Of a stretch of 28,047 nucleotides of DNA, positions 6,470-12,019 are shown piece after piece. Position 1 is the stretch's first letter. The number at the start of each line of letters is the position of its first letter. Below the pieces are notes generated by a model. The model did no database searches. It worked only from the letters and a program-made list of their open reading frames with translations, and was not told the DNA's origin. A program made the position numbers and the translations under genes. Source of the stretch: URNF01 sp045638005 (GTDB lineage Bacteria; Bacillota; Clostridia; Oscillospirales; Acutalibacteraceae); the NCBI GenBank assembly GCA_045638005.1, contig JAZUAN010000014.1, forward strand, positions 1-28,047. The letters run 5' to 3'.

Positions 6470-7069
6470 ATGGAATACGGTGTTGCACCGCTGGAACGGC
6501 TGGTGGAGCAGTTGGAAAGTCTGCCGGGCATTGGACATAAATCCGCTAGCAGATTGGCGTTTCATTTGTTGCGCGCGCCGGAGGAAAAGGCGACCGCGTT
6601 TGTGGAAGCTATCAAGGATGCCAGAGAAAAAATACACGAATGCAGCGTTTGTTGCAATTTGGCGGACAAGGAGCTGTGCCCTGTCTGTGCATCCGCCGGC
6701 AGAGACCGTTCGGTCATCTGCGTGGTGGAGGATGCCAGAGACGTCGCCGCTTTTGAGCGCACCCGCGAATATGCGGGTCTGTACCACGTCTTGCACGGCA
6801 CCATTTCACCGATGGACGGCGTGGGTCCCGAGGATATTCGTGTGAAAGAATTGCTCATGCGCCTTACCGACGAAAACGTCACCGAGGTCATCATGGCGAC
6901 CAATCCTACCGTGGAGGGGGAGGCGACCGCTTCGTATCTGGCGCGGTTGCTCAAAGCGTTCCCCATTAAGATTACCCGCCTTGCCTACGGTATTCCGGTG
7001 GGCGGCGACCTTGAATACGCGGATGAGGTGACCTTACGCCGTTCTTTAGAGGGCAGAAACGAGTTCTAA
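6470..7069 (+). CDS. recR: Recombination protein RecR
   Basis: RecR helps load RecA at single-strand gaps together with RecO and RecF. The 199-residue protein has the helix-hairpin-helix LESLPGIGHKSASRLAFHLL (residues about 15-34), the C4 zinc finger CSVC...LCPVC, the Toprim core VICVVEDARDVAAFERT and the C-terminal LAYGIPVGGDLEYADEVTL. Two adjacent ATGs (6467, 6470) follow AAAGGGGTGAGG; the second gives MEYGVAPLERL and better spacing. A longer frame extends upstream through the palindromic repeat, but it has no family similarity and was not used. The length matches the family (about 200 residues). Confidence 0.96.
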   Translation: MEYGVAPLERLVEQLESLPGIGHKSASRLAFHLLRAPEEKATAFVEAIKDAREKIHECSVCCNLADKELCPVCASAGRDRSVICVVEDARDVAAFERTREYAGLYHVLHGTISPMDGVGPEDIRVKELLMRLTDENVTEVIMATNPTVEGEATASYLARLLKAFPIKITRLAYGIPVGGDLEYADEVTLRRSLEGRNEF

Positions 7070-7100
7070 TACTGATTGATGAAAAAGGAGGTGTCGACTT

Positions 7101-7565
7101 ATGGCGAAAGAAAATTTGAAAACCATTTCTTCCAATAAAAAAGCCTTCCACGAATATTTCGTCGAGGAAAGCTTAGAGGCCGGTATTGAGCTGGTCGGCA
7201 CCGAGGTAAAATCCCTGCGCGCGGGTCAGGTGAACCTGAAAGATGCTTGGTGCAGCGTTGTAGAGGGCGAAATGTTTGTCAACGGCATGCATATCAGCCC
7301 CTATGAGCAGGGCAATATTTTTAACCGCGACCCCATGCGGGTGCGCAGACTGCTGTTGCACAAACGCGAGATTATGCGACTTTACGGTCTGACCAAGCAA
7401 CAGGGGCTCACCCTCATCCCGCTGTCGCTGTACTTTAAAGGCTCGCGGGTGAAGGTGCAGGTAGGGCTGTGCCGCGGTAAAAAGCTGTACGATAAGCGCG
7501 AAGACGCCGCAAGACGCGACATGAAGCGCGAAGCGGAAAGAGCGCTCAAAGAGAGAAATATGTAA
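7101..7565 (+). CDS. smpB: SsrA-binding protein SmpB
   Basis: SmpB binds tmRNA and brings it to stalled ribosomes for trans-translation. The 154-residue protein has the typical start (KTISSNKKAFHEYFVEE), GIELVGTEVKSLR, the NGMHISPYEQGN block and the basic tail KLYDKREDAARRDMKREAERAL that folds when in the decoding centre. A strong AAGGAGG lies before the ATG. It is the last gene of the dnaX cluster and is followed at once by a terminator. No tmRNA gene is recognisable downstream in this window. Confidence 0.97.
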   Translation: MAKENLKTISSNKKAFHEYFVEESLEAGIELVGTEVKSLRAGQVNLKDAWCSVVEGEMFVNGMHISPYEQGNIFNRDPMRVRRLLLHKREIMRLYGLTKQQGLTLIPLSLYFKGSRVKVQVGLCRGKKLYDKREDAARRDMKREAERALKERNM

Positions 7566-7600
7566 AAAAGACGATGGATTTTCCATCGTCTTTTATTTTT
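7564..7600. terminator. Bidirectional terminator between smpB and the transposase
   Basis: AAGACGATGGA and TCCATCGTCTT (7568-7578, 7582-7592) form a perfect 11-bp stem with loop TTT. TTTTATTTTT follows on the plus strand, and the A-run before the stem gives TTTTTTAC on the minus strand. It overlaps the end of the convergent transposase gene. Confidence 0.9.
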
Positions 7601-8084
7601 GGTAGTATTCATCTAACGTCCATTTTAATGGATTATTTTCGATGTATTGCCAGATTTCAAGGTAGTCCTGTTCGCCGCGGATGATGTGGTCATGGAAAGA
7701 GCGTTGGAAAATTTTCGTTCCCACAGTCCCGTTTTCGGCATTTACTTGTTTTGTAACCGTATATTTATACCATCCCATTATCGTTTCAATCGTAGGGGAG
7801 GGGTTTCCCCTCCCGTCGTTTTGGATGGACAGCAATATATGGATATGGTTGGGCATGATAACGTATTTATCAACCGATACACACGGATATTTGGTGGGTA
7901 TTTGCATCAAAACATTTTCTGCAATCAAACCTGTTCGTTTCGGGAGGGGGAACCCCTCCCCTACGATATCACATAAAATTTTTGATTTGTTCTGTGTGCA
8001 TATCGTAATAAAATACGCACCATTTTGACCGTAATCATATCTTTTTAACCGTATCGGTTTTCGGGTCGGTAATGTCTGTTCCAT
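7593..8084 (-). CDS. REP-associated tyrosine transposase (RAYT, IS200-like Y1 HUH)
   Basis: The 163-residue protein begins MEQTLPTRKPIRLKRYDY and has the family pattern YFITICTQN, the HUH metal motif MPNHIHILL (H80, H82) and the C-terminal helix DYLEIWQYIENNPLKW, whose Tyr147 is the likely nucleophile. RAYTs are single-copy, domesticated relatives of IS200 transposases that nick REP palindromes carrying a GTAG foot. Two in-frame GTAG-headed palindromes lie inside this gene (residues about 41-50, GEGFPLPK, and about 90-98, GRGNPSPT), on either side of the catalytic block. The frame also opens upstream, but the ATG at 8084, 7 bp after the stop of the XRE gene, fits best; no strong ribosome binding site is seen, so coupling is likely. 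Confidence 0.88.
   Translation of the reverse strand: MEQTLPTRKPIRLKRYDYGQNGAYFITICTQNKSKILCDIVGEGFPLPKRTGLIAENVLMQIPTKYPCVSVDKYVIMPNHIHILLSIQNDGRGNPSPTIETIMGWYKYTVTKQVNAENGTVGTKIFQRSFHDHIIRGEQDYLEIWQYIENNPLKWTLDEYYQK
7792..7815 (+). repeat. GTAG-headed palindrome inside the transposase gene (copy A)
   Basis: GTAG (7792-7795) is followed by the perfect 8-bp hairpin GGGAGGGG-TTT-CCCCTCCC. On the coding (minus) strand it encodes part of GRGNPSPT. It is the inverse of copy B at 7941-7964. Confidence 0.75.
7941..7964 (-). repeat. GTAG-headed palindrome inside the transposase gene (copy B)
   Basis: On the minus strand GTAG (7964-7961) is followed by GGGAGGGG-TTC-CCCCTCCC. It encodes VGEGFPLP in frame. 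Copies A and B point towards each other with 125 bp of transposase coding sequence between them, a layout resembling a REP pair. Confidence 0.75.
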
Positions 8085-8091
8085 TTTACGG

Positions 8092-8301
8092 TCACCGCTT
8101 GGGGAAGGGCAGCTGCTTATCAAATCCCAATATATAATCCGCGGAAAGATTGTAATAAGAACAGAGTTTTACCAAAGACTGCAAAGGCAGTTGCCGTTTT
8201 TCACTTTCGTATTGCTGATATGTATTCTGCTTTACGTTTAAAACCTCTGCAATATCTTTCTGCGTTAAATTTCGATCCTCACGAATATCCCGTAATCTCA
8301 T
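8092..8301 (-). CDS. XRE-family transcriptional regulator (small)
   Basis: The 69-residue protein MRLRDIREDRNLTQKDIAEVLNVKQ is almost entirely one Cro/CI-type helix-turn-helix (residues about 3-58), ending SADYILGFDKQLPFPKR. An in-frame GTG lies 9 bp upstream, but AAGGAG is placed 8 bases before the ATG at 8301. The gene is 7 bp upstream of the transposase on the same strand, and the two are probably one transcript. Three copies of the half-site AATATCTC lie in its own promoter region, so autoregulation is likely. The divergent 84-residue gene would be controlled from the same sites. Target genes beyond these cannot be told from the sequence. Confidence 0.88.
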   Translation of the reverse strand: MRLRDIREDRNLTQKDIAEVLNVKQNTYQQYESEKRQLPLQSLVKLCSYYNLSADYILGFDKQLPFPKR

Positions 8302-8329
8302 CCCTATCACTCCTTATATATGACAGTAT

Positions 8330-8379
8330 AAAATATCTCGCCGTGAGATATTGACAAATATCTCATAATGTGATAATTT
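8330..8379. promoter_or_regulatory. Divergent promoters with three operator half-sites
   Basis: The 8-bp half-site AATATCTC occurs exactly at 8332-8339, inverted at 8345-8352, and again at 8357-8364, giving two overlapping palindromes that share the middle half. A plus-strand promoter TTGACA (8351-8356) with TAATTT (8374-8379, spacing 17) and a minus-strand one TTGTCA (8357-8352) with TATTTT (8335-8330, spacing 16) overlap at their -35 boxes inside the operator. A bound XRE dimer would block both directions. Confidence 0.65.
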
Positions 8380-8410
8380 TAGCATAAAATGAAGTCAAAG
8401 GGGTTATGAA

Positions 8411-8665
8411 ATGTTAAAAATACACGTACGGGATATGGATGCACTGCATCGGTTGTTGGATGAATTGAGCATGTATATCTATCTTCAGGGGTTATTGCAG
8501 ACCGATCAGGTGGAAAACATGTTGGGGGAGGAGCAGATGCGGTTTGTGCAAAGTGCTGCTGAAAATTATCTGTGGTCGCAACAGCGTGAGACCGTCTTAA
8601 AGATAAAAAATCTGGTGGAGGGCGAAGCGTTCACGTGTAGTGAGCACGCACCGCCCTGTTCATAA
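8411..8665 (+). CDS. Small protein of unknown function, divergent from the XRE gene
   Basis: I do not recognise this 84-residue protein. It has a good AAAGGGG ribosome binding site 7 bases before the ATG and a promoter with exact TTGACA at 8351. The product is mostly predicted helical (HRLLDELSMYIYLQGLL, QMRFVQSAAENYLWSQQRETVLKIKNLVEG), slightly acidic, without membrane segments, and ends with two cysteines (CSEHAPPCS). It is divergent from the XRE regulator across a shared operator, so it is probably regulated by it. It could be an XRE-controlled accessory or toxin-like gene, but no family motif supports that. The yitT-like gene follows 44 bp later. Confidence 0.6.
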   Translation: MLKIHVRDMDALHRLLDELSMYIYLQGLLQTDQVENMLGEEQMRFVQSAAENYLWSQQRETVLKIKNLVEGEAFTCSEHAPPCS

Positions 8666-8709
8666 TACTGCCTTTTTAGGGCATACTACCGCTGAAAGCG
8701 GGTGGTGTA

Positions 8710-9585
8710 ATGGGTGGAAATCGCGAAAAAATCAGCAAAACACGCCGTCTTTTGTGGGACGGCGTGTTTTTCACACTGGGCGGCATGTGCTTTGGACTTT
8801 CGGTGGCGGTATTTACCGCGCCCGCCGCGATTGCGCAAGGCGGCGTCACCGGTCTGGCGGTGTTGCTTGATTATCTTTTCCAAATCCCCGCGGGTTTTGG
8901 CACCATGCTGCTCAACCTGCCGCTGCTTTTACTGGCATGGCGGCAGATGGGGCGTGCGTTTTTTGTGCGCACCCTTGTGGGACTGGGTATTTCGTCGGTT
9001 TTTATCGACGTTTTTGCCGCACTGTTGCCGCCGTTTGCGGGGGACAGGTTGCTTGCCGCGATATTCGGCGGGGTGCTGACCGGTGCGGGGTTGGGTCTTA
9101 TTTATATGCGCGGCGGCTGCACCGGCGGTGCGGAGATCGTCGCTTTACTGCTACGTCGCCGTTTTCCGCAACTGTCGGTGGGTAATATGCTGATGTGCGT
9201 GGATGCCGCCGTGGTGCTGCTTTCCGCTGTGGTGTATAAACAGCTGGATAGCGCGTTGTACGCCGCCGTGACCGTGTTTTTGGCAGCGCAGGTGATGGAT
9301 CGTCTCATCTACGGCGGCCAGACCGCGAAATTTGCGGTGATTATCAGCGGTAACGCCGAAAAGATTGTAAAGACGGTGCTGCAAGAACTGCACAGAGGGG
9401 TAACCCGCCTTGATGCCGCGGGCGGCTATACCGGCGAAAAGCGACCGGTGCTGCTGTGCGCCGTTTCCCGCGCGGAGGCGCACCGTCTGCGGGAACTGGT
9501 CGCCCGCATCGACCCCGCTGCATTTGTTATCTTTTCCACCGCCGATGAAGTGTTCGGCGAAGGATTTTCAAAAAAGGATGAATGA
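8710..9585 (+). CDS. YitT-family membrane protein (with DUF2179 domain)
   Basis: The 291-residue protein has about five or six membrane segments in residues 15-205, with the family-typical region AVFTAPAAIAQGGVTGLAVLLDY early and IYMRGGCTGGAEIVALLL in the middle. A cytoplasmic C-terminal domain (about 210-285: FAVIISGNAEKIVKTVLQELHRGVTRLDAAGGYTGEKRPVLLCAV) matches DUF2179. The function of the family is not established; it is an integral inner-membrane protein common in Firmicutes. The ribosome binding site GGTGGTG is weak. It might be read with the 84-residue gene upstream. The end meets a convergent gene across two hairpins. Confidence 0.9.
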   Translation: MGGNREKISKTRRLLWDGVFFTLGGMCFGLSVAVFTAPAAIAQGGVTGLAVLLDYLFQIPAGFGTMLLNLPLLLLAWRQMGRAFFVRTLVGLGISSVFIDVFAALLPPFAGDRLLAAIFGGVLTGAGLGLIYMRGGCTGGAEIVALLLRRRFPQLSVGNMLMCVDAAVVLLSAVVYKQLDSALYAAVTVFLAAQVMDRLIYGGQTAKFAVIISGNAEKIVKTVLQELHRGVTRLDAAGGYTGEKRPVLLCAVSRAEAHRLRELVARIDPAAFVIFSTADEVFGEGFSKKDE

Positions 9586-9610
9586 AAAACGCATAGCTTT
9601 CGCTATGCGT
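9585..9610 (-). terminator. Terminator for the minus-strand small gene
   Basis: ACGCATAGC and GCTATGCGT form a perfect 9-bp stem with a 4-base loop; on the minus strand TTTTTC follows. It overlaps the yitT stop codon. Confidence 0.65.
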
Positions 9611-9614
9611 CTAG

Positions 9615-9653
9615 GGTGACAAGAGAAACTGTTCGAGTCTTGTCACCTTTTCC
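9615..9653 (+). terminator. Candidate terminator of the yitT-like gene
   Basis: GGTGACAAGA (9615-9624) and TCTTGTCACC (9638-9647) are perfect 10-bp arms, followed by TTTTCC. The hairpin includes the stop codon of the convergent small gene. Confidence 0.6.
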
Positions 9654-9867
9654 ATTCCTCCGCTTTCACCTTTGATACTGCGCGGATGGTGGGGTTCGGA
9701 TAGGGAGAGGTCTCGCCGCCGACGGCATACAAGAAATAAAAACCGTCGGGATTTTTGTACAACCGCTCTTCAAAGCCGTTAGGATCGCCGTACATCCCCT
9801 CCGCGCGGGTGCTGATGAGTTCTGCCTGCTCGGTGTCATACACCTTTCCTCGGATAATCTTTTGCAT
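9643..9867 (-). CDS. Small uncharacterised protein (RGKxYDTE-type)
   Basis: The 74-residue protein begins MQKIIRGKVYDTEQAELISTR and continues with EERLYKNPDGFYFLYAVGG and PNPTIRAVSKVKAEEW. This resembles a widespread Firmicutes family of small soluble proteins of unknown role that share an RGK-x-YDTE start and an LY-x-(T/N)-x-x-G-x-(Y/F)-FL core, often found on or near mobile elements; this is from memory of the pattern, not from a search. AAAGGAGG lies 7 bases before the ATG at 9867, so the longer upstream frame is not used. It is convergent with the yitT-like gene, and its stop lies inside that gene's terminator hairpin. Confidence 0.7.
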   Translation of the reverse strand: MQKIIRGKVYDTEQAELISTRAEGMYGDPNGFEERLYKNPDGFYFLYAVGGETSPYPNPTIRAVSKVKAEEWKR

Positions 9868-10070
9868 AAAACTGCCTCCTTTTTTATATGTTTCAGGTAA
9901 AGTATAGGACAGTTTTGTTGAAAAATGCATCGTTTTTTGACAGAAGCTTAAATTTTCTCACAAAATCCCGCAAAAATAAAAGTACCGCGCAAACCCGCGC
10001 CATTACTGGATAAATATGGTGTTTTAGTGCGTTTTTTTGGACTTGATAAAGAAAATTTTGCAAAATGTCA

Positions 10071-10099
10071 TTGACAAAATGCAAAATACCGCATAATAT
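10071..10099 (+). promoter_or_regulatory. sigma-A promoter of acpP
   Basis: Exact TTGACA (10071-10076) and TAATAT (10094-10099), spacing 17 bp. The stretch 9868-10070 before it holds no gene that I can support; it is AT-rich and contains the upstream region of the small minus-strand gene. Confidence 0.88.
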
Positions 10100-10108
10100 T
10101 TTGGTGTG

Positions 10109-10137
10109 ACACGCACGGGAAGTACTTCCCGCCGTGT
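10109..10137 (+). promoter_or_regulatory. Palindrome/hairpin at the start of the acpP leader
   Basis: CGGGAAGTACTTCCCG (10116-10131) is a perfect 16-bp palindrome, flanked by pairing ACACG and CGTGT. It begins just after the expected transcription start, so it may be a 5' stabilising hairpin or an operator. It does not match the FapR operator that I know. Confidence 0.55.
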
Positions 10138-10163
10138 AAAAAATCGGAAGGATGAATTGTATT

Positions 10164-10391
10164 ATGGTAATGGAAAAAATCGCTGCTCTCTTGGCGGCAC
10201 AGTTTGAAGTAGACGCTAACAGCATCAATGCAGATACGGATTTTGTAGAAGATCTGAACGCTGACTCTTTGGATGTTGTAGATATGTTGATGTCCTTGGA
10301 AGACGAATTCGACGTGGAGATCCCCGACGAGGAGATTGAGAATATACACACGGTCGGCGACCTTGTCTCTTTCATTGAGGAGCATATGTAA
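10164..10391 (+). CDS. acpP: Acyl carrier protein
   Basis: ACP carries growing acyl chains in type II fatty acid synthesis through a 4'-phosphopantetheine on the serine of DSLD. Here the motif is FVEDLNADSLDVVDMLMSLEDEF, and the protein is small and very acidic, as in the family. Three in-frame ATGs are possible (10152, 10164, 10170). GGAAGGA overlaps the first, so I chose 10164, giving 75 residues, the usual size. It stands alone with its own promoter and terminator; the usual neighbours plsX, fabD, fabG and rnc are not in the window. Confidence 0.95.
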   Translation: MVMEKIAALLAAQFEVDANSINADTDFVEDLNADSLDVVDMLMSLEDEFDVEIPDEEIENIHTVGDLVSFIEEHM

Positions 10392-10400
10392 GAAAATCGG

Positions 10401-10435
10401 GAGACAGAGATTTTTCTCTGTCTCTTACTTTTTAG
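10401..10435 (+). terminator. Intrinsic terminator of acpP
   Basis: GAGACAGAGA and TCTCTGTCTC form a perfect 10-bp stem with loop TTTT, followed by TTACTTTTT. It ends just before the rimI ribosome binding site, so rimI may depend on read-through. Confidence 0.85.
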
Positions 10436-10442
10436 GTGTACT

Positions 10443-10886
10443 ATGAAATTTACGATCACACCCATGACCGCCGCGCACATCCCCACGCTGGCGGCGGTTG
10501 AAAAAGCGTGCTTTTCTGCGCCGTGGAGCGAGGCGGCGCTCGCCGAAGAACTGGATAATCCATTGGCAGTGTTTTTGGTTGCCGAGGACACAAACGGTGA
10601 GGCGGTCGGCTATGCCGGTATGCAGGTGGTGGGGGATGAAGGCTTTTTTGCTAACGTCGCTACCGCGCCCGCTTGCCGTCGCATGGGCGTCGCTGATGCG
10701 CTCATTGCGGCACTTGCCGCCTACGGCAAGGATCATGCGCTGTACCGTCTTACCTTAGAAGTGCGGGTTTCCAACGCCGCCGCCATCGCCCTGTACGAGA
10801 AGCACGGCTTTGTGCGTGACGGTGTTCGCCCCGGTTTTTATCGCGCACCCACCGAGGATGCGGCGATTTACTCTTTGTATTTTTAA
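10443..10886 (+). CDS. rimI: Ribosomal protein S18 alanine N-acetyltransferase RimI (GNAT)
   Basis: The 147-residue protein is a GNAT-fold acetyltransferase. It has the RimI-like start ITPMTAAHIPTLAAVEKACFSAPWSE, the strand AVGYAGMQVVGDEGFFANVATAPACRRMGVADALI, which carries the acetyl-CoA loop (R-R-x-G-x-A), and LEVRVSNAAAIALYEKHGFVRDGVRPGFY near the end. RimI acetylates the N-terminus of S18 using acetyl-CoA. It sits 16 bp before tsaD, the common rimI-tsaD pairing. The site AGGTG precedes the ATG. Confidence 0.92.
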   Translation: MKFTITPMTAAHIPTLAAVEKACFSAPWSEAALAEELDNPLAVFLVAEDTNGEAVGYAGMQVVGDEGFFANVATAPACRRMGVADALIAALAAYGKDHALYRLTLEVRVSNAAAIALYEKHGFVRDGVRPGFYRAPTEDAAIYSLYF

Positions 10887-10902
10887 AAAAGGGGATTACT
10901 AA

Positions 10903-11910
10903 ATGTACGTTTTAGGAATTGAGTCCTCCTGCGACGAGACCGCTGCTGCTATCGTGAAGGACGGCAGGCAGGTGTTGTCCAATGTAGTGGCATCGCAGGT
11001 GGAGGAGCATAGATTGTACGGCGGCGTTGTGCCGGAGATCGCGTCCCGCCGCCACACCGAAGCTATTTCGGGTGTGGTGAAGGAGGCGCTGGATACGGCA
11101 GGCGTTTCGCTTTCCGAGGTAGACGGTATTGCGGTCACCCATGCGCCGGGACTGATCGGCGCGCTGTTGGTCGGTGTTAATTTTGCAAAAGGGCTTGCCA
11201 TGACCGCGAACAAACCGCTCATTCCCACCCATCACCTGCGCTCGCATATCGCGGCGAACTATTTAGCGCACCCTGATTTAAAGCCGCCGTTTTTGTGCTT
11301 GATCGTGTCCGGCGGGCATAGCCATATCGTAGAGGTGCGTGACTACACCACCTTCCGCGTCATCGGGCGCACCCGTGACGATGCGGCGGGTGAATGCTTT
11401 GACAAGGTTGCCCGCATGATGGGCATGCCGTATCCGGGTGGTGTGGCGCTGGATAGGGAAGCGGAACTGGGTGACCCGACGGCGTACACCTTACCCCGCC
11501 CGCACGTGGAGGGGAGCGAATACGATTTCAGTTTTTCAGGACTGAAAACTGCTGCTATCAACCTTTTACATAATGCGGAACAAAAAGGGGAAACCTTAAA
11601 CCGCGCGGATGTATGTGCCTCTTTCCGACAGGCGGTGGTGGATATGCTCAGCACCAATTTCCTCAAAGCCGCCGATGCGCTCGGTGCGAAAACCTTGGTG
11701 CTGGCAGGCGGTGTATCCGCTAACAAGGGGCTGCGCGACCGCATGGAAGCGGAATGCGCTGCACGCGGACTTAAACTGTATGCGCCGCCGTTGTCTTTAT
11801 GCGGGGATAACGGTGCGATGGTCGCAGCGCAAGGATATTTTGAACTGCAAAGCGGCAATATAGCGGGCATGGATCTGAATGCGGTGGCGTCTTTGCCGAT
11901 AGATATTTAA
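10903..11910 (+). CDS. tsaD: tRNA N6-threonylcarbamoyltransferase TsaD
   Basis: TsaD transfers threonylcarbamoyl from TC-AMP to A37 of ANN-decoding tRNAs, together with TsaB and TsaE. The 335-residue protein begins MYVLGIESSCDETAAAIV and has the metal-binding histidines in HHLRSHIAANYL, LIVSGGHSHIVEV, GECFDKVARMMGMPYPGG, FSFSGLKTA and LAGGVSANKGLR with the C-terminal Asp in LCGDNGAMVA. It is full length. It follows rimI in an apparent two-gene unit; the tsaE and tsaB genes that often lie next to this pair are not in the window. Confidence 0.97.
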   Translation: MYVLGIESSCDETAAAIVKDGRQVLSNVVASQVEEHRLYGGVVPEIASRRHTEAISGVVKEALDTAGVSLSEVDGIAVTHAPGLIGALLVGVNFAKGLAMTANKPLIPTHHLRSHIAANYLAHPDLKPPFLCLIVSGGHSHIVEVRDYTTFRVIGRTRDDAAGECFDKVARMMGMPYPGGVALDREAELGDPTAYTLPRPHVEGSEYDFSFSGLKTAAINLLHNAEQKGETLNRADVCASFRQAVVDMLSTNFLKAADALGAKTLVLAGGVSANKGLRDRMEAECAARGLKLYAPPLSLCGDNGAMVAAQGYFELQSGNIAGMDLNAVASLPIDI

Positions 11911-11948
11911 AAACTTGTGAACATTTTATCAAAAATACGCTATACCTA

Positions 11949-11976
11949 TTGAAATTTGCAAAAAAACAAGTATAAT
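11949..11976 (+). promoter_or_regulatory. Candidate sigma-A promoter of the PEP carboxykinase gene
   Basis: TTGAAA (11949-11954) and exact TATAAT (11971-11976), spacing 16 bp, 43 bp upstream of the start codon. Confidence 0.75.
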
Positions 11977-12019
11977 GATATTCGTAAGAGATTGCATATC
12001 TCGCGAAAGGAGAAAAACA

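Noticed and set aside
7566..7600. tmRNA gene after smpB
   Set aside because: Only a terminator hairpin lies between smpB and the convergent transposase gene; there is no room for tmRNA and no tag-encoding frame.
7564..7600. End of an insertion sequence around the transposase
   Set aside because: The inverted repeat is an ordinary bidirectional terminator; no terminal repeats or target duplication enclose the transposase, consistent with a RAYT rather than a full IS element.
8640..8709. Possible tRNA-like or structured RNA before the yitT-like gene
   Set aside because: Only a short ACCGC/GCGGGT hairpin is present, without a cloverleaf or T-loop.
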